Source: Apteryx mantelli
Lineage: Eukaryota; Chordata; Aves; Apterygiformes; Apterygidae
Length of the DNA: 64,000 nt
Assembly: GCF_036417845.1 (NCBI RefSeq)
Contig: NC_089980.1
Location: forward strand, 134,504,516-134,568,515
Direction: 5' to 3'
The notes beneath the pieces were generated by a model that searched no databases, was not told the DNA's origin, and saw only the letters and a program-made list of their open reading frames with translations. The position numbers and the translations under genes are program-made. Of this stretch, positions 1 to 10,317 are shown one piece after another; position 1 is the stretch's first letter; each line of letters starts with the position of its first letter.

Positions 1-689
1 TCAGCCGGTCACAGCTGAGAGCAGTGAGGGCATTTGGAAAGAGTGGCTCCGTGGAGCCATCTCCCATTCCCCAGCTGGTATGTCCTTTGTTCCTGTTTTC
101 CTGTCTTTACAGCCGTGAGGACTGCTAATACTGTACCTCCCATGACAAGACACCAGGAGGAGCTCCAGGGTAGGTAAATCTGGCTTTTTTTACTATCTTC
201 TTGCTTACCAGGGTATGATGCAGCTATCTACCCTCTTGTGTGCTGCTAGCCACCTCAGTATATCCTTCGTAATTGCTAAGGCCCTTCGGAGAGGGGAGTC
301 TTTCCTGGTATACATATATATTTAAAAAAAAAAAAATCCTGATCCTTGGAGGTAAGTTGACCTGACTGGTAGGTCCATGGTTGCCTAGTGCCTCCAGATG
401 CTCCCTGTAGGGCTCGAGGTTATCAGCTTTAGATGAAAAAGGCACATGGCTTCCTTCTCCCCGCCAAAGGAGGTCAGATAAAGGGTGCCATGTGGGGCTG
501 GTGAATCTCTGTGGTAGTGGGTGGGAGAGCAGTAGGGAGAAGTAGGAGGCAGAGGAGCAACATCAGCTTGCCAGCCACCAAGTTAAGAAAATTGTCCTGG
601 CAAGGTGTGTTCAACTAGCCCTATGGATGGAAGACCTGGACCTACAAGTCCCAAAGCCAGAGAGGTTCATGACAACCATTCCTACTAAG
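1..689. other. Intergenic, nothing recognised
   Basis: Mixed-composition sequence with only short chance frames. No MCM3 exon or 3' end, which synteny places to the left, is recognisable. Confidence 0.5.
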
Positions 690-785
690 TTGGATCTAAT
701 GTTGAAATTGGCCTTTCACTGAGGAGGGGTTCAGACCAGAGGCCTTCATAGGTCTCTTCTGACCTAAATTAATCCATGATTCCTG
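690..785 (+). mobile_element. CR1 3'-end stub
   Basis: AGGTCTCTTCTGACCTAAAT followed by CATGATTCC matches the CR1 tail (GGTCCCTTCCAACCTAAAC..TATGATTC) in sense orientation. It is diverged and truncated at the 5' side, as is usual for CR1. Confidence 0.6.
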
Positions 786-2429
786 AAAGGTGTCAGTGAG
801 AGCTGGTGACTTCTTTCGGAGGAGATAGAGGGAATCCATCTGCCTACCCAACACTGCCTCTGGAAGTGAGTCTGAGTCTGCAACGTTATCAGAGATAATC
901 CAGGTCTTGGATGCTCATCCACATGGGCACTGAAGCAATATCTACACTAATAAATTAAACAGTGCCAGGGCACAGACTTGGGGCACTGCAACTCACCTGC
1001 CTATATTAATGGCTTAGTACCTGGCACAGTTTTGACTGGTTTAGCTGGCCCTCTCCTGAACAATTTTTGGCCATGATTCAGGAGTTTGCATGGGCCAATG
1101 AGCATTCCTAGGAGGCAGTTCTGATATAACCACCTTGTTTTGGAGGCTGGGAGATAACGGTAGGGACATGGCCAGACCTGCAAGTTAGTTTCAGTTCCAG
1201 ATAACAAACTCTGCCACTATTTAGTTTACTAGTATGTAAACTAGTATATATGAGTTTGTAGTCTAAGGACTTGAACAATGAAGAATACACACTACTGGGA
1301 ATGAGGGAAGAGGGCTGGAAGCTTTCTGAGGGATATCCCACACATGATTAGAAAATTGATACAGAAAGGCTGAGCTCATTTAGAAATGAAAAAGGTAAGT
1401 TTTCAGTGTATCTATATCAAAGATCTTTGCCTTTCTCCTGAGATCCCAAACATACTGGATACATGACATCATGGTAGGAGTCTGTCATTAGCTTTCAAGA
1501 TGAGAAGATCAGCTTTGGAGTCTTTTCTGAATAACTGATAGAATCATTCAGAGCTCGGGGCTGGGTGACACTGGGTAGAGTGTGACTACTCCAAACTTTG
1601 TTGAGCAAGGAATAGCACAAGACACAAACTACAAGTTCCTGGAGTGTGTTATGGACATTTTTTTTCTCATATCAGTGTTGGAGAAAGCAAGGAGACTTCA
1701 TTATCAGACTTCATTCTTGCTGATAGATAAGAACTGATTGAAAATGGATGTATGGATGAAAATGACAATAGAGTCTATGATACTTAGAAAGAAAAGGAAG
1801 AATAGAATAAAGTTTGCCATTTTTCAAGTTTACAGTTTTACTGGCTTGAGTAATCTTGGGTGGGGGGACGGACAATAGGGAAGATCCCATGAACAGTCAT
1901 GGATCCTATGGACAATCTAAAGGAAAGATTTCTGTGTCTTAAAGAAACAATATTAAATGTAAATTTGGTGAAGAAAATTTCTTTTTTTTTTATAGGTCAA
2001 GATTCATCCTATGTAGGTGGGACTTGTCTCAGCCTGACAGGGCATCTGCAGGAGTCGAGGTTATGTGCAGTCTGAAGGTTCCCATTCCTCTCTGTTGACT
2101 CTAAAGTGAGCCTGAGTTGCTAAGATCAGCTGAAGGTGCCTTACTTTTAGATGACTGATGTCAGCTGAGCTGAACCAGTACATTGGATTCCTACTGGGAA
2201 ATCTTGAAGAGTGGATGTAGAAGACTGGAAAGAGAAAAAAAAAGTGGGGAAAGAAAAGGAGAAACTAGGGAAAGCTGTAGTTCCCAGAAAGCTACCGAAA
2301 CAAATAATCAAGCAAATGTTGTATGCAGTAAAAAGGTAACAGAACTACATGACAAATCATGACATGCCAAACAAACATAGTTCTGTTATAGATAATGGGC
2401 TTCGTGGTTAGGAGATGAACCGTATGTGT
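786..2429. other. Intergenic, nothing recognised
   Basis: AT-leaning sequence with no gene-like frame or clear repeat. It may include older parts of the CR1 that starts at about 2430. Confidence 0.5.
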
Positions 2430-3480
2430 GTTATATCCTGGTGTGATTAAGCCTTTTGATACTGTTGCACGTAATTCTCTCATAAGCATGCTAGAAATGT
2501 GGTCTAGAAATGAAGTTATCAGATGGTGGGCTAATACTTTCTTGGAAAAACCCTTCTCAGAGGGCAATGTCGTATAGGAAGTATGAACAAAGCAGGACCC
2601 CGACAGGGGTTTGTCCTCAGTCCAGCACTAGTCACTCTGATTGACAGGCTGCATAACAGAAGAGAGTGTGTTCTTACTAACACTGGCAGGTGATAGCCAA
2701 CTGAGAGGGGCCATGAGCATTTAAAAGACAAAGTTAGAACTGAGGAAAAGTTATGAAATAAAAAATATACAATTCAATAAAGACATGTCTAAACCTCTGA
2801 ACTGAAGTAGGATAAATGAACTGCTCTAGTCAAAGACAGGAGGCTAATGGGGAGAGAATAGTCCTTTAGGAAGAGACTTGGCATTAACAGCGGATCACAA
2901 TCTAAACATGAGCCAACAGTGTCATGCTGGTGTGAAGACCACAATATACTGAGATGTATAAAATGTTGTAGAGTCTAAAAGACATAGGTAGTTATCCTTC
3001 CACCTCACTCATTTCTCCTAGGCTCCTTGGCGGCTAATTTCAGGCATCACACTCTAAGAAAAATGTTGGCCAATAGGGGAAAATGAAGAGGATGAGGCAG
3101 GGAAATCTCAGGGTTTGGAGGAAGTGAGGTCATATAGAAACCAGAAGGCTCAGGGAAGATGCAATGAAAGTCTTCAAACTATACAAAGGTAGTTTCAAAA
3201 AAATAAGCTGTCCTCCTTGGCCACTGAAGAGAGTAATGTGCTTAACTGCAGCATGAAATGTTTGAATCTGACAATTGGGAAAGCTTTCTATCGATAAGGA
3301 AGGTCTAGGTTCCCCAGAGAGATTGTAGGGTCCCTGTTCATGGAGATCTCCAGGAATGGGTTAGATGATCATTGATCAGGAAAGATTTAGCTAAAACTGC
3401 TCCTACGCTGAGGCTGAACAAGCGGGGGCAGATGCACTAGCTCCTTTTCAAGATCCTTTCCAGCCTGATTTCCTGCAATA
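2430..3480 (+). mobile_element. Old CR1 LINE, 3' part of ORF2 plus 3' UTR
   Basis: Sense-strand pieces follow CR1 order. AAGCCTTTTGATACTGTTGC near 2452 is the reverse-transcriptase 'KAFDTV' region. GTTTGTCCTCAGTCCAGCAC near 2609 is the 'GVPQGSVLGPVL' region. ATCTAAACATGAGCCAACAG near 2902 and CTTTCCAGCCTGATTTCCTG near 3456 fit the downstream and terminal parts. Many indels and stops show it is long dead. Confidence 0.65.
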
Positions 3481-6400
3481 CCTGGGAAAAGTTTTGACCA
3501 AGGTACAAAGGTGTACAGGGTTTCTGCAACCCTCTAGTTTGGCTATGTGATGTCATTCCAAAACACCATATGCTAAGGGGGGGCTTGGATCTAGAGTCTC
3601 CAAGGGATCTGAAACCAAAGGAGGCCAGGTTCCTCCATATCTTTTGGGTCCTGATCTATGGAAGAACTACTAGGCAGTAGTGAACAGGGTACAAATGCGA
3701 ATGCAACCTAGATTGTCCAAGAAAGAGCCTGTATGTGAGAAAGATATAGTTGGGTTTTCCCCAGAGTGCCTCTGACGATATGCTGACTACAACCTATCTT
3801 GGTGGGAAAGAATCAGATAACAAAGCTGATCAGATCAGTGACACCAAGACCAGCATTCAACTGCATAGATTAATCCTGCAAAATAGATGAGAATATAAAA
3901 CTCAGCTTCCATTGGGAAAATGGGAGAATGCTGCCTCTATTGAGAGGCAATTATGAGATTAAAGATCACATGTAATAAAAAATAATGGTTCAGGGCCTGT
4001 GAATCCAACATGGGCAACCAATATGTTTTGCCTCTTACCTTTCCTGTCACCTCCTCTCAAGCCAGGACCTAATAATTTGCCCACTCTCATCCCTGCTGCA
4101 TGGGAGTGAGAACAGAAGTCCCAGTTATGAACCTGACCCTTGTTTTGGGTTGGGTGACCCAATACAGAGAGTCTTTCCACCAGCGCCCTCACACAGCACC
4201 CATGGAAGCCCCATCTGTCAGGCAACCAGTGCTGGGTCACACACCAGAGACGCGAATGCAGTATTGGGTCATGCAACCAGACGTAGGTGCTGTTTCTCTG
4301 GTGCCTTATTTAACACGCTGCACCTCGGTCTTATCTCTCTTGAATCTTTATCACTCTACTCTCAGCAGGACTATTGGTGTTAGAAATTAAATGCCCTGTT
4401 TGTCTGTCTCCTGAGAGGATGGGTGAGTGCCCAGGGCACGGAAATAGCAGTGAAATCCCTGAGTTAGTGCAAACGGCTTTAATCAATCCCCGCCTTTCAC
4501 TCTACCCACAACTCTGGCCAAAGTGTGAAGCCAAGCCAAGAGCGGTAGACAAAAGTGAGGTTTGCCGTCGCCCGTAGAGGGAGCTCTGTGGTGCTGTCTG
4601 TCCCTTCTGAGGGCTGCCTGTGATGACACAGAGCTGTGGTTGCTGTCGTGTTGGAGCAATACATGCCGAAGGCCCCGCTCAGAGGTTTTTTGCTACTGAC
4701 ATCTGTGGCATGCTTGGCCAACCACGTTTCCCCTCAGAATTTGCTCTTTCCAGTTCGTGTTTCTAGACTGTGGTCTGCGATTTGGTCATGCTACTTTTTG
4801 GCGTGATCAAGCACCGTCAGCAAACCGAACAAGAGGTAAATGCAGATCCGTACAGTCAGCTTTCTAAAAAAGCAGGTAGGTAATTTCATGGTGTCTGACG
4901 TAATGAAGGGAAAAAGCTGGGGTAATCAGTTAGGACGGGTTAAGCTGCTGGTGGTATAAGCTTGGGCTTGTGCTTCCAGCTGATCTGCTGAGCCCACTGT
5001 GAAAGGGCACGTATTTATTTGCTTTGGGGATCCAGCGTGTGGTTGCGATTTCAGCCACATTATCTCCTTTTCTGCTGGGGGACCACTGAACAGCCTGTGA
5101 TGTGATTCAGCTGAGGCGACTGAGCTGTCTACCCCCAAAATGCTGCTTTCTCTTCAATTATAACAGAGAAATCATGGTGGCTTGCTCAGATGCCGACACT
5201 GACACTGAGTAAAATGGCCCCCGTCTGTTGGATGAAGTGGTGGTAGGGCAGAGGGTAGCAGAGTAACATTTATTGTGTGTAAGTCCTGTTTATTCGGATT
5301 CTACCAAAGCTAGAGACTATGTATTGCACAAGGAGATCAGCATTTCCCTGTGGTAGGTGTTGTACATGCAGACTTGCAATACAGCACAGTCCTTGCTCCA
5401 GTGTAAATAACCAAAATGGAAAGAGAGCGGGGAAAGGCACTATTACGATGTGCATTTTCCAGGTGGAGCTGGGCCACTGACAACACAGGATCAGCTGTGG
5501 TTTGGGGACTGGGGTAGCTGAAGGGACTTTGCTGAGAAGAAGGCAGCAGATGTGTGGGAGTGCTCTCCAGGGAGCATCTCCCTAGTTGGTCCATCCTGCA
5601 CGTTACAGTACTGGTTTCCAAAGTAGAAAATGATCATATCATTTAAGTATAAGTACCAGCTGTGAATCTGTGGAGATGCAGCTGGGAAACAGCCCTTGCT
5701 TTGCCCAATAGCAAAGTCAGTGAAATGGAGGTCACAGTTCTGTGCCCAGGGTTTGTTCCCCTAGGTATAAAAGGCTTTTGAGTAATTTTGGTTTCTGTCC
5801 CCTTTGGAGCTGTAATTCCGTGTTTTCCTGTAAGTGATACAGGTGCATCACTTGAGTTGTAGAGGCTTAAAGCTGAAATATTCAGAGGTGCTTAAAAGAT
5901 TATTGTATCCAAGTCCAGTATGAAATCGTTCGTGTTGCAAGCGTAACATCCCTGCAGTATTATGAAAACCTTAACCTAAGTGTATAACGAATCCTACAGT
6001 GCAAATAACAATTATCTTTATAGTAATGCAAGTGTAAGAGAATTCTCATAGACAAAATTAAAAATCACTCTTTGATTTCCATGTCCCCATCCCTATCCAT
6101 GCTCTGAGCCCCTGCAACATGGAAGTGTACGGTTGTTTGAGATAATGAGCTTTTTCCTCCCTGGTAATTGCCTGTCATAGGTGACCTCTTTTAGATCTTT
6201 TAGCAGATGTGAGTGGAAAGTGGTGGTCAGGACTAATAACCCCATATTTGCTGTGACAACGTCATTGCTTCATCGCCTGCAACAATTTCCACTTAACTCT
6301 GTACCTGCAAAATCCATTTTCATGGCAATACCCTTTTCCTTTCACTGCAAGCAGTCAATTAGGGGAAAAAAAGGGGGTCAATTTCTAGGCTGTAAAAGTG

Positions 6401-6649
6401 GATTTCTTATAATTCTACCCTCTCTTGGGCTTCAACATTCCAGGTGTCAATAGGTGCATTTGTTGATTTATAGATGCAAATGGTCAGAAGAGGAACATGT
6501 GTCATGAAATTGATATTGCCTCAGCTGAACTTAGTAACCTGAAATACTAAAACTTTACGTGAGATGAGTTGCTGGTCTCTGAACTGTTTGTTAAATCAGG
6601 CCACAAAATTGTGACGGCATCTGGCAATGACATAAAGCATCAGTTGATG
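3481..6649. other. Intergenic, nothing firm
   Basis: No supported gene. The stretch 4100-4700 is more GC-rich and has several overlapping short frames, but none shows a domain or good splice signals. TTATTTAACACGCTGC at about 4307 could be part of an old LTR, but terminal repeats were not found. Confidence 0.4.
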
Positions 6650-6735
6650 AAAATTTCTGCCTGTATTATTCAAGAAATGTGATAGAGCAGTGATCAGAAT
6701 AGTCCCTTCTGACTTGAAAATGCTATGAATTTGCA
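6650..6735 (+). mobile_element. Old CR1/L3-like 3'-end stub
   Basis: GATCAGAATAGTCCCTTCTG and then TGAAAATGCTATGAAT fit the older CR1-type tail (GATCA-AATGGTCCCTTCTG-CTTAAAATCTATGA). Only the last 80 bp or so can be seen. Confidence 0.5.
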
Positions 6736-7787
6736 GGAGGCTCCTAACTTTCCAACAAGCATTGTGTGTCTGGAGGACTGATGATGAGTTTGAATGAGGA
6801 GGTCCGACGCTTCAGTCTTCCTCCCATGTGGCTACATGGCTTCGGGAAAGGTGGCTTCCCTTCTCACAGGGCATCCTCCAGAGAGATGCTGATCGAATGG
6901 GCTACATGGCCCTCTTCTGGAATAAAAACAACTTTCATTCCAAAATAATGACTTAGCTCCCAGTTCTGACCAGCTGTCCTGTGTAGACAAGCCTTCAAGC
7001 TTCTCCCGGGAAGGGAACACGGGACTAACACTTAAGCAGTCATCTTCAAGTTTTATAATGCTGGTCATGATTATATCATTGTTGCTTTGCGTCATTTTTA
7101 TGCCTGTCTGATTCTCGATTTGTTCTTTGTTTGGACTCCCTCCCTGAGAAGACACAAAAGCACAGGTGTGGAAGTGCTTCAGTAGGTGGAGAGGACAAAA
7201 ACTGGACTCTCAACAGAGGTTTGGACTTCTCCCTTATCCTTCAAGGATGCTTCTACCGATGAGCTGTTACAAGGCACAAGACATGCACAGAAAGCTGGGC
7301 CCAGATTTCTAAAGTAGGGCTTGTGAAAAGAGTGTATGATTTTCAGAGGCAAAGGACTGGAAAGGCTCAGCTGGGTCAGGGTGTTCAGGTCCCACCATTC
7401 CTGCATGCCAGATGGTATGTCATAGCACAGAGCTCATCATGCCCTGCACATGCCTGATAGTCCACAGCGGAGTATGCTCTACTATAATAGCCCAAAAGTT
7501 ACAACTATGAAGTGCCAATGGGAGAAATTGAAAATTTTGCTAGTGTCCTCCCTGAGTGCATGAGCAAGACCTTCCAACAGGCTTCCAAGAGCTGCTGGTA
7601 CTTCTGGGGGAACCAGCACACACACTGTCCTTTCTCCCTCCAGTTTGTGGCCAATCTCTGCTGGATCAGAGACAGGCAAGACCCTTCCAGAAACTCAGCA
7701 AGTGCATCTTAAAACCCTGGTTGGATTCTTGCTCGTGCTTCCCCTTTTATTTTCATGCTTCTGTTCCTTAATTGTAAAATGGGGGCT

Positions 7788-8600
7788 GTTAGGTTCTGTG
7801 ATTAAAAGCTAATCTCCATAAACACAAAGGAACAGAGGAACAATGCCAGGCAGAGGAACTCCAATAACCTAATCAGTGCCAACAGAGCCCCCGACCCAGC
7901 TCCTCCCAGGGCTGTCCAGGGAGGACGATCAGCCCATGGTCCGGTGAGAGACCCACCATCCTGAGTCAACAGGAGAGGCTCTCCACACATCACCTTGAAA
8001 ACTACAGACATATGGGACTCATAAAGGCATGCTAGGGAGAGCATTTTGGGATTGTGCAAGACATTTTGGGATTATTAGGAGAAAGATCAAAGGTGGAGAA
8101 AGGGAAGGATCAAGGTGGATTGGTGAGGAACAAATGTGGGGAAACAGAAAGGATGGAGTTGAAAGGGCTGATCACATGTAAGCAGGCTGCTGGTCGACAC
8201 ACTTGTCTGGCTGAACCTTTGCCTCATCACCACAGTCTGTCCCGTCTTCTTATTAAATCCTTTTCTTAACTATTTTTGCTGTGTAATCTCACTCTCTGTC
8301 TTACGTGTGGGTGCTGCAAGGTGCCAGAAATTAGAGAAACTGGAGTTCATGCGTATTGTGTGGGGGTGCATGCTGACATGTAATTGCTAGCGATCATCAA
8401 GCCAGACTAGCCAGCAAGTAGGATAAGAGGCTTGGAAGCCAGGTATCGGTGTAAGTCTGGATTGGGTACTGGAGGGACCAGCGGATCTAACCTGGCTACT
8501 GGAGAAACTGTGGGGTCTGAGGGTTGGCTACTGGTAAGATCATAAGTCTGGGCCAGCTTCTGGAGAGACCCACCGGTGTGTGTCTCCCTTCAGGTGTTTT
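7788..8600 (+). mobile_element. Avian endogenous retrovirus LTR (solo, ERVL-like)
   Basis: The stretch starts TGTTAGGTTCTGTGATTAAA and contains ATTAAA-TCCTTTTCTTAACT (near 8250) followed by a T-rich R/U5 segment. Downstream it holds imperfect short repeats built on CTACTGGAGAGACC (8460-8570) typical of some bird LTRs. No gag, pol or env reading frame is present on either side, so it looks like a solo LTR. The right boundary and the family name are uncertain. Confidence 0.55.
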
Positions 8601-10138
8601 TAATGAGGCTCTTGTTAGGTAGAAAAAACAGGCAGGAGTTTTCTGGGGCATTCACTGATTCCACAGAATAACCAAACTTCGTAGTTTCATCCTAGATCCC
8701 AATTCCTGTTTGGAAATGTGTTTCCTTTGGGGGGGAAAAAAAAAGAAAAAAGACATGGAGCTATTTGTGAGCTCATTATCTTGGCATCCCCTTTAGTGAC
8801 ATATTCCAAGGACCTGTCCCTATAAGCAATAGTGATAACTTCACGCTAAGCTTGTTCCTTCCCACCTGCCCCGATGCCACATCCCAGAACATAAAATATT
8901 GCTGTGCCATCACCATACACAACCACTATGCCAGTGGTGGTGATACAGCCCCTTCAGGCCCTTCCGATGAAAAAAATATATATATAGTTACAAATATTTT
9001 ATATGTATTTCTGCCCTGGAGTTGCTGGAAAAGTTTCTTTGAGGATCTTGGCAGTGGAAATGAGAGGATGGAGTGAAAACCTGTTTACAATATACTCTTT
9101 ATGAGGCAACTTAATGTTTTCTTGTTCCTGAAACTAGAATTACGGCCTGACTCTATGCATAGAGTGATTATTGCAATTGTTCTCACTGAAAACATGATCT
9201 AAAACTGAAAACGATTTCATGTTTCTTTTGCCAAGTATGGGCACGTCAGGGCTAAGCAAAGGTTGGCTGCTCCACGAGGGAGGATGAGCTGGGAGCTGAT
9301 GGTGACCCCAGCGCGGGCAGTGCTCGCACTGATGAGCAGTCCTGCGGGGTCTGAACACCGTGGGCAGAGCCGGGTCCTGGTAACGGGGTCCACTGGCAGC
9401 CTGAGACATGGTGAGGGGAGGGAGCAGGTCCACAGTCCCTCCAGGAGGTCCAGTCTCGAGCAAAAGGAGATAGGACCAGAGACAGGGCTGGAGACACAGC
9501 TACAGCAAGTGTATGAGGTCCATCCAGGAAACAAGGTCAGAGATGGGACTTGAAGTGGGCTACGAAGTATGTCCTAGGGGTCCACCCGGGAGACAGGCCA
9601 CCTGCAGCACAGGTCCAAGCTCCATCCAGGAGGCAAGGCCAGAGACAGGTCTGGAGACCATCACTCCTACCCTGTAGCTCAGGCAGGGACTGGGGACCTA
9701 GGGCTGAGCTGAAATGAAGCCCCTGGGCCACAGGCGGAGGGTGCGGGTGGGGGTCCTGGGTGACGCTGGTGGGGGGGCAGATTGTGTAATTAAGACAAAG
9801 GGAGGTTAAACTGTAAAGTTCCGTATCCTGCCCTCATTGTGAAGCCCTTGGGTGCTCGACTTCGCAACTTTCTGATCTCTTTCATCGGTTTTCTGTGAGG
9901 CACGTGGAAGTATATCCACAGATGTGTTTGTGGTGAGAGAACATTAATATTAAAAAAGTGGAGGAGGGAGTAAAAAAGCTATCTGAACAATTTTTTTTGC
10001 TCTAATTTTCTTCTCTTATCTCTTTATCTGCCTGAATAAACTGTATTGGTTGATTTGGGATTCTGATGACACAATATCTGCCCTCCCCTTTCTGAGGGTA
10101 GACAGAAGGAAGTGGGCTAAAAAAGAAACACCAGCTTC
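8601..10138. other. Intergenic, IL17F upstream region
   Basis: Apart from the tandem repeat at 9420-9665 there is an AT-microsatellite at about 8970-8982 and a GC-rich block at 9250-9780. No coding support was found. Confidence 0.5.
9420..9665. repeat. Diverged GC-rich tandem repeat (minisatellite-like)
   Basis: The phrase GGTCCATCCAGGAGGCAAGG-CAGAGACAGG-CTGGAGAC returns with mismatches at about 9440, 9518, 9579 and 9615, giving units of roughly 60-90 bp in a G-rich strand. Frequent stop-free frames here come from the repeat, not from a gene. Confidence 0.5.
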
Positions 10139-10180
10139 TAACCTAGGGTCAGGTAAGCCTGCTATATGCTGCAATGGAAA
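10139..10180 (+). promoter_or_regulatory. Candidate ROR/nuclear-receptor half site and NFAT-like site upstream of IL17F
   Basis: AACCTAGGGTCA (near 10140-10151) contains an RGGTCA half site with an A/T-leaning 5' flank, partly fitting the ROR element that drives IL-17 genes in mammals. TGGAAAG near 10174 fits the NFAT core. Both lie within 70 bp upstream of the TATA box. Short motifs like these occur by chance, so function is inference. Confidence 0.25.
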
Positions 10181-10203
10181 GAAAGATAGCGGTTGAACTT
10201 CGC

Positions 10204-10211
10204 TATAAAAA
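10204..10211 (+). promoter_or_regulatory. IL17F: TATA box of the IL17F gene
   Basis: TATAAAAA lies 107 bp upstream of the start codon. Transcription should begin about 25-30 bp downstream, near 10235, leaving a 5' UTR of about 80 bp. The IL17A gene has the same eight-base box at a comparable distance, which supports both. Confidence 0.7.
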
Positions 10212-10317
10212 GGCCATGACTGGCTCTGAAACACAAGCAGATTGAAGAGAGCTCAGAGAAGGAGAACTTTTGTGCTCTGTCACCGTGTGCGCTCGCCCAG
10301 ATAGAAGAGAGTCTGCA

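Noticed and set aside
4100-4390. Two overlapping plus-strand frames and a possible LTR
   Set aside because: No matching second LTR, target duplication or viral motif, and no coding signal.
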